Shown here: positions 22,385-34,559 of the stretch, piece by piece
How positions within the stretch are numbered: position 1 is the stretch's first letter
Layout: each line of letters starts with the position of its first letter
Source: Loripinus fragilis
Lineage: Eukaryota > Mollusca > Bivalvia > Lucinida > Lucinidae
Length of the DNA: 64,000 nucleotides
Assembly: GCA_964019695.1 (NCBI GenBank)
Contig: OZ026531.1
Location: forward strand, 4,163,701 to 4,227,700
Reading direction: 5' to 3'
Notes under the pieces: generated by a model
The model's database searches: none
Told to the model about the DNA's origin: nothing
The model's input: only the letters and a program-made list of their open reading frames with translations
Program-made: the position numbers and the translations under genes

Positions 22385-24039
22385 ATGAACAATTCTCCAC
22401 CCACTCCATCTATCACAAAAAACATGGCGGCGCCCATAGACATACAGACAGATGCACTTCTAGGGCAAACGAGAGAAATGTTATATGGGCAAGCGGAGAA
22501 TATAGAGCCATATATAGCCCAACACCAACAAGCTGCTACACAAGCTCCGCAGTACAGACCACAAAATGTACAAACTCTAGAAACCTCGCATGTACAATGT
22601 TATCAATACGGTGGTCAACCAAGCGTAGAACAATGTAAACATTCGGTATGCACTAGTACAGGTCAAGGCAACAGTAGTGTAAATTCTATAAACTATTCGA
22701 CGAATCAGCCCGCATATGACACAAAGGAACCACCTCTGTGGATAACGAATATTTTGAAGAGCCTAGACGCTAGATTGCAAAATATTGAGTTACAGCTTAC
22801 CCAACAAAATTCCAGATGGCAGAAAATAGATAATCAGTTACAACAACAAAACGCCAGAATCGCTAATGTGGAGCAGAGTGTTTAACAAATTCCTGATTTG
22901 AAGAAAAATATAGCACATGCTGAAGTGCAGGTTTATGACATGAGCAAGCAGGTAGAGCACGTACACTCATTGATAAATGATTATAGTGATAGCATGGACC
23001 ACTTTAGCCAAACGTTTGATGATATCTTGACGAAAGAGTCCAGTAATAAGTCAACTGTTGATGAAATATGTGAAAGGCTCGCGCGAATAGAAGCAGAACA
23101 AAGTGATTTTAAAACAAAACAAGATAGTGCAGAGAGCAAAATTATCGATTTGCAGTGCAGGTCAATGCGCGAAAATTTATTGTTTACTGGAATCGAAGAA
23201 TCTATTATTAACAATGAAAACACTGAAGAGCTGCTGCAGGAGTTTCTTTCCGACAAAATGCAAATAACTGATGAGATCCCATTTGACAGAGTTCATCGAG
23301 TAGGGACATAAAAGCCTGATCAGATCTATCCAAGAGCAATCGTCGCGAAATTCCAACATTTCAAAGATCGAGAAAAAGTAAGATTCTCAGCACCCAAACA
23401 CTAAAAGGATCCCCTTATGGAGTCCGAGAGCAGTTCCCTTTCGAAGTTGAAAGTAAGCGTCGTCTACTTAACCCTGAGATGAAAAGAGCGCGAGAAAACA
23501 AAGACAATAAAGTGCGACTTGTAAGAGACAAACTCTATATTAACGACAGTGAATTCAAACCAAGATACGAATCTAACCAGGCAAATTCTGTCAACATAGC
23601 GACGACGTCTTCGCAAAATAAACTACAACCACGTTATCAATCTGACAAGCGTCGACAGGGAAATAATCAAGATTGGCACACCTCGCAGCCTCAGCGAACT
23701 CGCATCTTTACCCGCGGTAGGCATACGGACATAAGTAGGCGTGATAAATCCAGTGACGTCACCCAGCTATCAAACCGATTCTCATCACTGGCGGATAGAA
23801 GCGACGACAATTATGCCCTACAAAGGGAAAACAGAAAACAAAAGGCAAGGTCCCCATTAGAAAATGAGTCTACCTTGAAAAAGCACCGCGATAGCGCGCA
23901 TGTTGAGCAGAGCTTATCATTTTTCTCACAAGAACCGATGGAATTACACACGACAGTTAGTGAACGTCCGACATGTAAAAGCCCAGAGGTAAACAGTGCA
24001 GTTATCAAGGACGGTCCCGTAGTAACCTTGACACTCTGA
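22385..24039 (+). pseudogene. LINE ORF1 (nucleic-acid-binding protein), broken
   Basis: The likely start is the ATG at 22385; open codons upstream of it lack an ATG in this frame. A Q-rich N-terminus leads to a coiled coil (about 22740-23150, heptads such as LQNIELQLTQQ and LARIEAEQ), then an RRM-like region (IDLQCRSMRENLLFTGIEES) and a C-terminal domain (PRAIVAKFQHFKDREKVR, then ARENKDNKVRLVRDKLYI). That order matches L1-type ORF1 proteins, which coat the RNA as trimers. Damage: TAA at 22883 in frame, TAA at 23309, then a frameshift before 23479. The last stretch to 24039 is basic and polar. It lies ~150 bp upstream of ORF2, as expected. Confidence 0.8.
22421..22434 (+). promoter_or_regulatory. 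YY1-type motif in the LINE 5' region
   Basis: AACATGGCGGCGCC is an excellent match to the YY1 core (AANATGGCGGC). It sits just inside the ORF1 start. Human L1 uses a YY1 site near its 5' end to set its transcription start; a similar role here is inference. Confidence 0.5.
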
Positions 24040-24198
24040 AATCCTACGAATATTCAGCCAACCGGTAAAGCGAATACTCAGTCAACCGACAACTCGTCAA
24101 TAATCGAGGGCAGTACACTGCACTAGGAAAGCGTGGGGAGAAACAATGCCAATGAAGACAGAAACACGTGTTCAGACTTACAGTATAGTATCAAAAAT

Positions 24199-27100
24199 AT
24201 GGGCCCAATTAATTTTTGTCGATTAACGTTTGTGGGCTCAAAAGTAAATTAAACATTCCTGAGTTTACAGAGTTAATCAACTCATATGATATCATTTGTT
24301 TTCAAGAAACAAAACTCGATGACGTTGACGAGATAAATATTGATGGCTATACAGTTATTTGCCAAAATAGAAAGAAAATTTCAAGGTACAGGTCGGGTGG
24401 CACGGCAATAGCTGCCAAAAACTCACTTCTAAAATTTGCGAAATTTGGCAAAAGTGAATCAAACTTAATTCAATGGTTTACAGTCTCAAAGACAGTAACA
24501 AAAACTGAGCATGATATTTTCTGTGCAAATATATATATATCCCCCCAGTTTGGACAAAATATGCGTCAAACGACCCGTACCATGAAATTCAAAATGAAAT
24601 TCATGAACATTGTGACAACACAGACTTTTTAATATTGTTTGGGGACTTTAACTCCCGAACAGGTATAGTGCCTGATTTTACAGTATCGGACGAGTTTATA
24701 TCAAAGGCACAAGGAGATAAAACATTGCTAGATGAAAATATTGACATATTATTAACCCTGCAGAGGTGCAATATACCCCTAGAAAGACATTCTGCAGATC
24801 TGATGACTAATACATTAGGCATACTAATCGAATTTTGCAAGAGCAATGACTTATTTGTTCTAAATGGCAGGATAGGGGAGGAATGCATTGCCCAAAAACC
24901 CACGTGTAAAGACTGAAGCACGGTTGATTACTTTTTATCGTCTGCTTATGTAATAAAACATATCTGCAAATTTAGAACAATTGAGTTCTCGCCCTTGTTT
25001 TCAGACGCCCACTGCGCTGTCATGATATCGCTGGGCGCAGAGTACCAGTCGTCAAACTGCAAATCTAATGAATCTTTGGTGGAAAGAGATCCAGTTATAA
25101 AATATTGGGATCAAGAAAAGTCTGATATTTTTGTAAATAATATTGATTTAGAAGAACTATCACGTATCAATCGTGCATTAGACAGCTGCTCAGAAAAACA
25201 GAACATTGGGAAAGCAGATATTGATTCTGTAGTGCATAACATTGAACACTTGTTTAAAAATGCATGCAAAAGTTCATTTGGTTTCAAACGCAATAGCGCA
25301 CAAGTCAGTCACACAAGTAGAGAAACTAAACCCTGGTTCACTCATGAATGCAGAAATGCAAGGAACGTGTATCATAAAATAAGACGACTTTATAATAAAT
25401 ATAAAACAGAACATTATAAAAATATGTTAAAGGTATTCAGTAAACAGTACAAAAACACCATAAGCAAGAACATAAGACAGCACAAAATGGAACAAGCAGA
25501 AAAACTCAGAAAACTTAATAGTAAAAACCCCAAAGAATACTGGCGCATCTTAAATAAGGAAACGAAACGGCACAAAAGCGCTGTACCAGTAGACGATTTT
25601 TTTTACGTTTTTTAAGCAAGTAAACAACCCAGAAAATAAAGTCAAGCCAAAACAACCACTTCCATAATGAAAATATGAGTACATATACAAATGAAGAAAT
25701 TAATCAACCGATAAATGACAATGAAATAATAGAAGCAGTACACTCACTGAAACACAACAAATCACCCAGAAGTGATGAAATTTTGAATGAACATATAAAA
25801 TCAACTCTACATATAATGCTACCAACCTATGTAAAGCTATTTAACCTTGTGTTTGACAAAGCAATCATACCAGAAAGCTGGTTTTTGGTGATATAATACC
25901 TATATACAAAAAGAAGGGGGATGTTCAAAACCCGGAAAATTACAGGCCCATCACACTGTTAAGCTGTCTTGGTAAGCTATTTACATCAATAATAAACACC
26001 AGACTAATCAAATTTACAGATGAACGCAACATTATAACTGACAGTCGAACAGGTTTTCGTAAAGGATATTCAACATCTGATAACCTTTTTGTTATCAACT
26101 GTCTCATTGATATCTTAAAATCAAGGTCCAAGAAATTGTTTTGTGCTTTTGTTGACTTTAAGCAGGCATTCGATACTGTATGGCGTGATGGTCTATGGCA
26201 GAAAATGACATCATATAGTATCGATGGTAAGTGCCTGAATCTAATAAGAAATTTATACAATAACATCAAATCTCGAATCAAAACTGAAACCAATACATTA
26301 GCCTACTTCCCCTGTTTTACAGGGGTAAGACAGGGTGAAACTCTTTCTCCCTTCTTGTTCGCCATATTTCTTAACGATCTTGGATCCTATTTGAATAACA
26401 ATGCCGTCCCAGGGCTAAGGTGTGAATATAATGACGACGAATTATACATTTTCTTAAAACTATTTATACTGTTATACGCGGACGACACTGTTATCTTTGG
26501 AGAAAGTGAGACAGACTTACAAAAAGCATTAAATGTTTTCCAAAATAATTGTGATGAGTGGAAATTAACAGTTAATATCTCAAAAACAAAAATAATGATT
26601 TTTTCTAGAGGTAGACAAAGTAAAAAGTTTCATTTCTTTTTTAATTCTACAGAACTTGAGATTGTCCTAGATTAAAAGTATTTAGGAATTTATCTGTCAA
26701 GGACATATTCATACATAAAAGCAAAAAAGCATATAGCAGAACAAGCTAATAAAGCCCTTTTTTCCCTACTAAAGAAAATACGTAGACTTGACCTCTCTTT
26801 TGATTTACAGATCACTCTATTTAATAAAACAGTAAAACCAATTCTCTTATACGGCTGTGAAATCTGGGGGCATGGTAACCTGGATATTCTATTAAGGATC
26901 CAACTAAAATTTTTAAAGCATATATTTAATTTAAAAAGGTCTACACCATCGTTTATGATATATGCAAATTTAGGAATAACTCCTATAGCTATCGATATAA
27001 AATCACGAGTAGTATCATACTGGTCAAAACTTATATCTATGCATGATCAGCCAACACGAACTTCATATCTAATGTATAAAATTTTATATAAAATGCATAA

Positions 27101-27661
27101 AAATAAAATCTGCAAATCAAATTACATTGAAAACATTAAAGATATTCTAAACACCTGCGGCTTTTCTGGGATATGGGAAACTCAAAACACAGTTAACCCG
27201 AAATGGTTGACATTAGCAATACCACAAAGACTCAAAGACCAGTTCTATCAAACATGGACTGGAACAGTAAACCAGGCATCTAGTGGAACAATATACATAT
27301 TATTCAAAGACACTTCTTCTTTAGCCTGCAGCAAATATATTTCACTTATGTCAAATAGATTATGCAAAATTTTAATGAGATTTAGAACCTGAAATCATAA
27401 ACTACCTGTTGAAATAGGCAAATGGAACGGTATAAGTTTACATGAAAGAATATGCCCTATGTGTTTGGCAGATTTGGGGATGAATATCACTATATTCTTA
27501 TATGTGAACATTTCAGGCATGAAAGAATCAATAATGTTAAGCAGTTTTACTATAGACATCCAAATGTAATCAAGTTTACCCAACTTATGAACACTGAAAA
27601 CAAAATAGAATTGCAAAAACTATGTAAGTTCATTGAAATAATTACCAATGCCTTCAAGTAA
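24199..27661 (+). pseudogene. LINE ORF2 (endonuclease and reverse transcriptase), broken
   Basis: Domains in order: AP endonuclease (INVCGLKSKL at ~24222, CFQETKLD at ~24297, FGDFNSRTG at ~24638, SDAHC at 25001); a linker with PWFTHECRNARN and NPKEYWRILNKE; reverse transcriptase (NENYRP-type motif as NPENYRPITLL near 25935, FVDFKQAFDTVWR near 26150, GVRQGETLSPFLF near 26323, catalytic YADD at 26475-26486); a thumb region (KYLGIYLS); and a tail with CPMC and DEYHYILIC near 27452-27510. The enzyme would nick target DNA and copy its own RNA there. Damage: frameshifts near 24217, 24600-24635, 25605, 25890 and 27390-27460, TGA at 24914 and TAA at 26673. Catalytic residues are still legible, so the copy is old but not ancient. 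Confidence 0.9.
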
Positions 27662-27835
27662 CACAACACCAGAATAATTAAGACTAGATGGCACAGGTAA
27701 CGAGACCAAAGGTTCTCCTAAAGGCTAATGTATGCATGGTAGCACTCACTGGCTGCCTTCTCGACGACTTCTGCGCGTTGCCCAAAATTGTGAATTATGT
27801 TTAAGAATTTTAACCTGAATACTAGCGCTAATCAT

Positions 27836-27930
27836 GAATATATATATATATATAATGGTTGAACATGCGTCAATTCGACGTTGATTCGATGTTATCAACG
27901 TCGAATCGACGTTAGTCGACGCTGAGGGTT
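27836..27930. repeat. TA microsatellite and CGACGTT palindromic repeat
   Basis: A (TA)n run at about 27838-27853 is followed by alternating forward and reverse copies of the word TCGACGTT (ATTCGACGTTGATTCG, then ATCAACGTCGAATCGACG). This forms an inverted repeat of about 20 bp per arm. Confidence 0.6.
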
Positions 27931-28084
27931 TGCTGGAAATATGCTGAACTCATACAGAGGCAGGCGGCGAGAACAATTAAGCTCTAGCGCATGCCATGTT
28001 TCTCTTCGCAAACACATACACACGCACACACGGTGAGTACATACATTGCTATTTGAGGCGTAATTAAACTCTCATTTTGCTCTC

Positions 28085-28185
28085 TCTCAACCAATATGTT
28101 TTGAGTGTTAAAAGGAACCGTCTCAATGAGGCGGTTCTTTTGAACACACAAAACACGTTTAAACGGGTGGATAAGAAAATTAATC
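28085..28185. mobile_element. Short hairpin element (AAGAACCGTCTC family), intergenic copy 1
   Basis: The core is AGGAACCGTCTCAATGAG followed by GCGGTTCTTTTG, a hairpin with ~14-bp arms. Flanks shared with the copies at 55129-57910 (CACACAAAACACGTTTAAAC, GGATAAGAAAATTAATC) show it is the same ~130-bp element. It has no coding capacity. Confidence 0.75.
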
Positions 28186-29160
28186 ACATATCTACGCTCC
28201 ACCACTTAGCTTATCTGGAATTATTAAATATTGAATGGATTGTTGGCTCGATGCGTGTCGTAGTTGCCGAGAGCTTGCGCAAATGCAGGGACTTGCCCAC
28301 TCCGGCACGCCTTCCAACAGAAAGAGACAACAGGAAAACCCGAAAGTATCAACAAATTTGTTATTTACATTTATCTTTTCCACATATTACCAACTAGTTG
28401 GCAAACCAAGGAGATGCAACGTCTAATTGACATTGGTGCAGCGTCGGCACGTTTCACCAATGCCGACTTGACGTTGCGTGCCAAGTTGCTGGCCTTGATC
28501 AGAGGGGAGCCTCATACAAGTTGCACTAAATGTGCTGCTTGAGTGAGTGTCCACTTTGCGCCATCCATACACGTTAGAATAAAACATATTACCTGGAGAA
28601 TTAATGTATTATCCGAAAAAAAAGCATTCTCTATTATGTCCCGTGGGAATAAATTCATATTCAAGTAAATAAATCCAAATTGTCAACGAAATGCACACTG
28701 TTCACAAAACCTATATATTGATAAATAGCTTGACACATACCAATCAACTATTTACCTTTCCTACAGTAATGCGACAAAGATTATTTCCGCATGGCTAAAG
28801 TTTGTTATAAACTCGAATAGAGATGAATTGTACATTTTAGTAGATCCAGTATTCTAGACAAAATTTTACAAACAGTTGTGCGCTCCCTGCGCTTTATATG
28901 CTTGATTATGAATTTATTTAGCTTACCATGATGTCAGCTATATATGTATATGTAAAAAAATGCATCTCTTGTTGTTAATGCTATGCTTAACCTAGAGAAT
29001 AAAGAATAGTAATAGTTAGATAGAATAGGAGCTTAAAATTGGATCAAGTGTGATGTTTATCAATTATCATTGATTATTACCAAAAATTCAATCAAATGAA
29101 GTTTTTGATTGATCATCGATTATAATTGGTGATTATAATTGGTCATCGATGCAACGCTTA

Positions 29161-29215
29161 AGTTTACACTTGTCAAAATGCCACATTTTTGGAAATCACA
29201 TGTCATAGCTCTTTT
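29161..29215. repeat. Fragment of the GAGCC MITE (right end)
   Basis: ACACTTGTCAAAATGCCACA and GGAAATCACATGTCATAGCT match the right end of the MITE at 31084-31325. The rest of the element is missing or too diverged to see. Confidence 0.65.
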
Positions 29216-30154
29216 TTTTGCTCTTTTTTATTTTTAAGTGTTTTTTTTTTTTTACTTTTTATTGTCAATGTTCTAAATGAAACCTAAGTTTACCATCTAT
29301 AAATCTTCTTTTTATATCTATACTATATGCCAGATATACACAGTTAATATTGCCAAAGAGCTACATGCATCAGGGGGGTGCTATTTTGGCCCACATATGG
29401 GCTAAAAATGCTTTTCACCATTTTGTTCTTATTGGTTTATTAGAACAAAATACCAAGTTTAAAAGTAAAACTTTTAAATTGATGTTTATCTTTGCCATGG
29501 TTACCAAAAACGGACATCAAAGTGGGCTAAAAAAATGGAAAAGCGAACATTTTGGAACACATTTGAGACATTTGACAGAGAAATTAACGTAAACTCAAAC
29601 AAGATATTTTACCAGGTGATAAAAAATATCAGAACACATAACATATTTAAAGCTTTTTAGGTATGTAGCAATGCTGATATCTAATAATCCCTGACAAAGT
29701 TGGAGGGATATAGTTTTGGCGTCGTCCGTCCGTCACATTTTTGTCCATCCACATCTCAGAACTACTGGTCAGATTTGATACACATTTGGTACACAATAAG
29801 TATCAAGTACTCTGATATCCTATAAGTTTCGTCAAAATCGACCCTTAAAACTTTAGTTATGGCCTTGTTGGAATTTTTAGGCAATTATAATGCAAGTTAT
29901 GTTAGCACAATGTTAACGGGTTGCTCCACTGAACAAAATGTTATCAAGAGCTAGGCAAAAGGAAATGGCTATAAACCACCTTTCCTTAACCATTGTTTCC
30001 TGTTTGCAATAATTCATCGCATTACCCCCAAAATAGGAACACAATGAACCGAATGGAAAATCTAAAAAGAAATCTAAACTTCTTAACCAGTAATCCAAAC
30101 TCTTAAAATAATTTCAGTGATGTATTCGGCATAATGCCCTCTGCTAAATATGGG
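29216..30154. other. Intergenic stretch with a GTCCGTCCGTC repeat
   Basis: No gene supported. GTCGTCCGTCCGTCACATTT at about 29720 starts a ~200-bp phrase (GATTTGATACACATTTGGTA, AAGTTTCGTCAAAATCGACC-like) of a type common in molluscan intergenic DNA. A related phrase is in the reductase intron at about 56660-56960. Confidence 0.45.
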
Positions 30155-30490
30155 CAAAAGGTTTGGTACCAGTAAAATGCATTTAAGCCCCCCGGTGGCT
30201 TAGGCTGCTGTCCGTTCTAAGGCGGTGGTTCTGTTGTTGTTGACTTTTTGTTTATTGTTACTCCCATTGTGGGAGTCTGTAATTGTTCTATGTTTTGTTG
30301 TACGTTACTTTATGTCCATTCTAGTATTATAATCATCTTGATGGGGAAGAGAGAGAGAGCTGGTTGCTTTGCTCAATTTGTCTTCCTGGTGTCTTGTGAT
30401 GGTTGAGCAGCTCTTCCTCCCGGTACCACGGGGTTGTCTGCGGTTTGTGATTGTGGTATTTCCTGATCATACTCACTTACTATTTTTGAT
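30155..30490. repeat. ~330-bp dispersed repeat, copy A
   Basis: It matches 41008-41340 almost base for base in the same orientation: GGCTTAGGCTGCTGTCCGTT, then ACTCCCATTGTGGGAGTCTG, then AATCATCTTGATGGGGAAGA, then GATCATACTCACTT. ACTCCCATTGTGGGAGT is itself a palindrome. The frames in the two copies are not conserved as protein. Confidence 0.85.
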
Positions 30491-31079
30491 CCCACATAAC
30501 AAAATGGCCACCAGAGCTTAAAAGTGAAATAGGGTTTAAAGACATACCAGCCCATGTTTGAAATGATAAGATTGAGATTTTGTCGCATGCCCCTTCAAAA
30601 TTCTGTTATGCTAAAACTAAAAACTAAAAATAGAAATCATATCAAACTTTTCCTTCATCATTGGTCAGAAAAATATACAATATACAAATTCAAATATTCC
30701 TAAAATATCATCTACAAAAATGCACTCTGCTTAGCCTACAAGAACTAAAATCACAAGACATCGTTTCCATCAGTACTCTCAGTGCTTTGATTTCCATTAC
30801 TGGTGTCGCCGACCAGTCTCTGATCAGGAATGCGACATATCGGGAAACGCCAAAACATCTAATAAGACAAAAGACAGAAAGACAAAATATAAAGAATCGT
30901 GACAAAACATCTAATATTCCTCTTTTCTGGTGCGACAGTTAATCAAATTTACCGTTAACAAAACTGGAGGTGGGGAGGGGGGGGGGGTAAAGCGAACCCC
31001 CTGAACCCCGCCTGATCCGCCACTGTCTAAGGTGTTGTTATCACACCACATCACATGCTTGACAAACTTTACAGATCCT

Positions 31080-31329
31080 AAATGAGCCGCGACATGAGAT
31101 TTCCAACAATGTGGTATGTGCGAACAGCAAAGGCTCAGACCAGCCTGTGCGTACGGTCAGTCTGATCAGAGCCTTTGCTAGTCGTTTGAATATTCTATGA
31201 GTGTTAAGGTACTGACTGAACATGATTGATTTTGGAGTTTCTAAGCTTAAAAGGAGGCTGCACAGGCTGGTCTGAATCTACACTTGTCAAGATACCACAT
31301 TGTTGGAAATCACATGTCGCGGCTCAAAT
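31080..31329. mobile_element. MITE with GAGCC ends, copy 1
   Basis: The element (31084-31325, 242 bp) has ~35-bp terminal inverted repeats: GAGCCGCGACATGAGATTTC at the left, and GAAATCACATGTCGCGGCTC at the right. Inner parts are also inverted (CTCAGACCAGCCTG against CAGGCTGGTCTGA). AAAT at 31080-31083 and 31326-31329 would be a 4-bp target duplication. No coding capacity. Confidence 0.85.
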
Positions 31330-32218
31330 GATTGTTGCACTATGTTCAGTACTCATAAACAGAATGTACAGAATATTTTACTCACTGTCGTTTTTTTCTT
31401 TAAAATCCAATTGTTACATTGTTACCTTTAAAGAATGCTTTAATAAATGAGATATTAGGCAAATGAAGACGCATGATGTCCTACAACTAATTTAAATTTG
31501 GTGAAATTAATTGAGCGCGAAGCAGATTTTTTTATATTTTAGATCATATATAAAATTGAGCCAGCGCATAGGATTTTGTAAATTATCACATCCGTCATCC
31601 GCGCTGTCTCACACAGTGACATATATTAGAGTGACTGGAAACTTCACTGAAATATCGACTTTTAACACAGCAGCACTGTCGTTAGTCTTACACAGGTAAA
31701 TTAGGGAAAGTCGATATCATTGCCTTTAACGCGGTTTCGGAATACACAGTGTAATTTCTTGATTGTTTACCAAATCTTTTAACACCTTTACAAACACCAA
31801 AATTTAATAATTCCAATAATTATAAACGACAGGACATCTTAGTTTATGAAAATTAACAAATAAAGACACAGACAAACCTATATTTGAAGCTTAATTCGTT
31901 GCAGTGAAAGAGGTGTTATTGAAGCCATATTTTAAGAATGGCAGTGGCTAGAGGTACGGATCCGTACCCCTAGCCTGGGAGGCTAGAGGTACGGATCCGT
32001 ACACCTAGTATATTCTACCATGTCAGGCTACGGGTACAGACATATTACCCTGATGAGAAGTTATCATGATTATAAGTGTCCGAAAATACCTTGTTGTTGT
32101 GTTATGCAATACAAATCCAGCAAGTCGCCATTTGTAATGCGGGATAACTCTGTATAGTAAATATAAAAATGAAACACGAATTCGGAAATGGGACAAGTGG
32201 TGCGGGATTTATGTTGTG

Positions 32219-32221
<3 letters not shown>

Positions 32222-32264
<43 letters not shown>
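32222..32264. repeat. (ATT)n microsatellite
   Basis: About 14 uninterrupted ATT units at the inner end of the left inverted-repeat arm. The minus-strand frame here with a run of isoleucines is only a reading of this repeat. Confidence 0.95.
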
Positions 32265-32641
32265 CCTATAAAAGGAAAATAAACCTCCAAAGGAAATATT
32301 TTTTTGTGAAATGATACGACCTGTCAGGGTCCGTAGAAACCCCGAAAACACCCTCAAAACATCTCTAAACCATCTCAAATCACTTTTTTAAAACTCAGAA
32401 TATGTTTTTTTGACGGTATCAATAATTGAGGAAGAAATTTAAAAGCATTTTTATTACGTTGACCTGCCATGTTAGTCCCTAACCACCCCAAACCACCACC
32501 AAACCACATCTAAACCACCCCAAACCACGTGCTAAACATCCAGAATTTGCATCTGTGATACTATCAATAACTTCAGAACAAATGTAAAAGCGTTTTTTAT
32601 TACGTCGTCCTGGCATGTTAGCCCATGGATGAGCTGGAAGA

Positions 32642-32643
<2 letters not shown>

Positions 32644-32730
<87 letters not shown>

Positions 32731-32731
32731 G
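32644..32731. repeat. (GATA)n microsatellite
   Basis: About 22 GATA units in a row. A second shorter block of GATA/GATG units lies at 33180-33213, next to a second copy of the same flanking repeat, which suggests the microsatellite grew from a tail shared by both copies. Confidence 0.95.
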
Positions 32732-32739
32732 ATGTGTAA

Positions 32740-33000
32740 AATTCTATTTTGAATGGTGTTTTGCTAGCGGACCGATATTGATCCGACATTGTGTGCTGGC
32801 TAGGTTTATTTGTTAGGGCCTTTAGACGTATGAACAAACTTAATATTTTTAAGCACGAAAACAACTAATAAAATTGTACAGACTGACGAACGGACAGACG
32901 GACGGGTGGTGTGTAAAATTGTGTTTTCTACCACTTTTAACGTAAGTTTTTGGTGCTCAAAAGAACCGTCTCATCGTGAAGACTCTTTTGAGCACCAAAA
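32740..33000. repeat. Truncated GCCAGCG palindrome copy and AAGAACCGTCTC hairpin
   Basis: 32745-32810 (GAATGGTGTTTTGCTAGCGG, then GTGTGCTGGCTAGGTTTA) is the right half of the palindrome seen whole at 33075-33150. At 32956-32995 GTGCTCAAAAGAACCGTCTC is followed by ACTCTTTTGAGCACC, a copy of the hairpin family with a damaged centre. Confidence 0.65.
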
Positions 33001-33059
33001 ATGTTTATCTGAAAATATAATAGTTGATTTACGCATTATATCAAAACTAAACTTAAAGA

Positions 33060-33217
33060 AGCGGACCAGGGTCGGCCTGCCAGCGAAATGCCATTTGAAT
33101 GGCATTTTGTGGGCGGACCGATGTGGGTCCGACATATTGTGCTGGCTGGATTTACTTGTCATGACCTGCGAAACGAAAAGATAGATAGATAGATGGATGG
33201 ATAGATAGATAGATTAC
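33060..33217. repeat. Palindrome GCCAGCGAAATGCCATTTGA and flanking intron-like repeat
   Basis: The hairpin CCAGCGAAATGCCATT is followed by AATGGCATTTTGTGGG, then TCCGACATATTGTGCTGG. On the minus strand this lies just after a splice-donor-like GTAATC, so it may be an intron start shared with the 50565-50638 copy. Confidence 0.65.
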
Positions 33218-33465
33218 CTCTGTTCTCCCATTCCTGTACTACTGGATTTAAAGTTCTTGCCACCGCGTATACAATGAACTGATATCTCATAATACTTCAG
33301 ACGTTCATTAAGTTTTTTGTCTGGCATCCGTGGCTGTACCTTTTCGATGGTTCGCGAACTGCGCCTAAAGAATTAAACATTTTCTTCCTTCTGATACTGC
33401 TGGATTGCAATTTCTAAAGAGGAAAAGTCCTCAAACTTTTTCCCTATGTTCAGCATTTGAGCCAT
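33218..33465 (-). pseudogene. Exon relic, likely N-terminal domain of a MULE-type or SWIM-linked protein
   Basis: Read on the minus strand from ATG at 33465, the frame gives IGKKFEDFSSLEIAIQQYQ, then SSRTIEKVQPRMP, then LKYYEISVHCIRGGKNFKSS. It ends at GAGGTAATC, a good splice donor. The pattern (IG.KF.....LE.AI..YQ, SRTIE, LKYY...C..GG..FKS) resembles N-terminal domains I associate with SWIM or Mutator-like transposase proteins in invertebrates; this is from memory and untested. A TAA at 33373-33375 interrupts it. A diverged second copy with the same donor position lies at 50639-50890. Alternatively these are exons of a duplicated host gene. Confidence 0.5.
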
Positions 33466-33817
33466 TCTGTCAAAGTGTGACTGAACATAATTTTCTTGGA
33501 GTTTTATAAATGAGCAGCGAGAATTAGGCGGATACATCAAATAGTAAATATTTTAGGTATAATTATATTTGTAGATACAGTTTGTACGGATTAGGCTAAT
33601 TAAGGACGTTCTTAAGTTCTTCTGATGTCTTTGATGTTGGACATTAAAACATTCAGCCAATCATTGTTATTTGTTCTTTTAAGTTTAAAGATGTCTTTGT
33701 GGTGCGTTATGCTGACCAATTAATCACAGAATGTTGTTCGCACCCTCGCTAATGACACAAACCGAAAGTAAAAACAGCAAAAACATATCATGAATAACAA
33801 GTTTAAATTTGATTTAA

Positions 33818-33858
33818 TAATAATAATAATAATAATAATATTAAAAATTATAATAATA

Positions 33859-33890
<32 letters not shown>
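33818..33890. repeat. (AAT)n microsatellite
   Basis: AAT/ATA units with a few interruptions, mirror image of the ATT run at 32222 and at the inner end of the right inverted-repeat arm. Confidence 0.95.
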
Positions 33891-33891
<1 letters not shown>

Positions 33892-34559
33892 ACAACACAA
33901 CATAAATCCCGCACCACTTGTCCCAATTCCGAATTTCGTTTTTATATTTACTATACAGAGTTATCCCACATTGCAAATGGCGATTTACTGGATTGGTATT
34001 TCATAACACACCAACAAGGTATTTTCTAACACTTATCATCATGATAATTTAGAATTTCTCATCAGGGTTATATGTCTGTACCTGTAGCCTGACATGGTAG
34101 AATATGCTAGGGGTACGGGTCCGTACCTCTAGCCTCCCAGGCTAGGGGTACGGATCCGTATCTCTAGCCTCCCAGGCTAGGGGTAGGGATCCGTACCTCT
34201 AGCCACTGCCTTTACGAATTCCGCAACTTTCGTAAAAATAGCCGCTATTTACACGATCATAACTACATAGGATTAGTCTTAACTTTGCAGAAACATGTCA
34301 TTTGTAAATATTTCATATATCTTATTTCGATTGCTATTACCTAAATAAAGCAATGAGGGATATTTACGACGAAGTACGCGCTTTAATGTTCATATAAATG
34401 CAACAGTTTCTCATGGCTGCGTCGCCTTTTTGTGTATACGATAAATGGTGCACCAGGTGTAAGTCACATGACACATGCCCCGACATACCTGTCTGGCTGA
34501 AAAATGGAGTTTCCAGTCACTCTTATATAAGTCACTGTCTCACACGAGCATTCACTGCT

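Larger units (their letters stand above)
22190..27865 (+). mobile_element. Full-length but broken two-ORF LINE (non-LTR retrotransposon)
   Basis: ORF1 (coiled coil plus RNA-binding region) is followed by ORF2 (AP-type endonuclease, reverse transcriptase, C-terminal Cys/His motif), all in one orientation. An L1/Tx1-like assignment is suggested by the L1-style ORF1 and the CX2CX8HX4C-like tail, but is not certain. The 5' boundary near 22190 and the 3' boundary near the AT-repeat at 27838-27853 are estimates. Both ORFs are disrupted, so this copy is not autonomous. Confidence 0.85.
31940..34207. repeat. 2.3-kb inverted repeat with ATT/AAT-terminated arms
   Basis: The left arm (about 31940-32266) is the reverse complement of the right arm (about 33816-34207): GGGACAAGTGGTGCGGGATT on the left, AATCCCGCACCACTTGTCCC on the right. 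Each arm carries 30-bp palindromes built on GGTACGGATCCGTACC, two on the left and three on the right in tandem, and ends inward in an ATT or AAT run. The 1.5-kb loop holds a GATA microsatellite, a hairpin element and a coding relic. Confidence 0.85.

Noticed and set aside
32070..32378. Frames with runs of isoleucine
   Set aside because: They are translations of ATT and AAT microsatellites.
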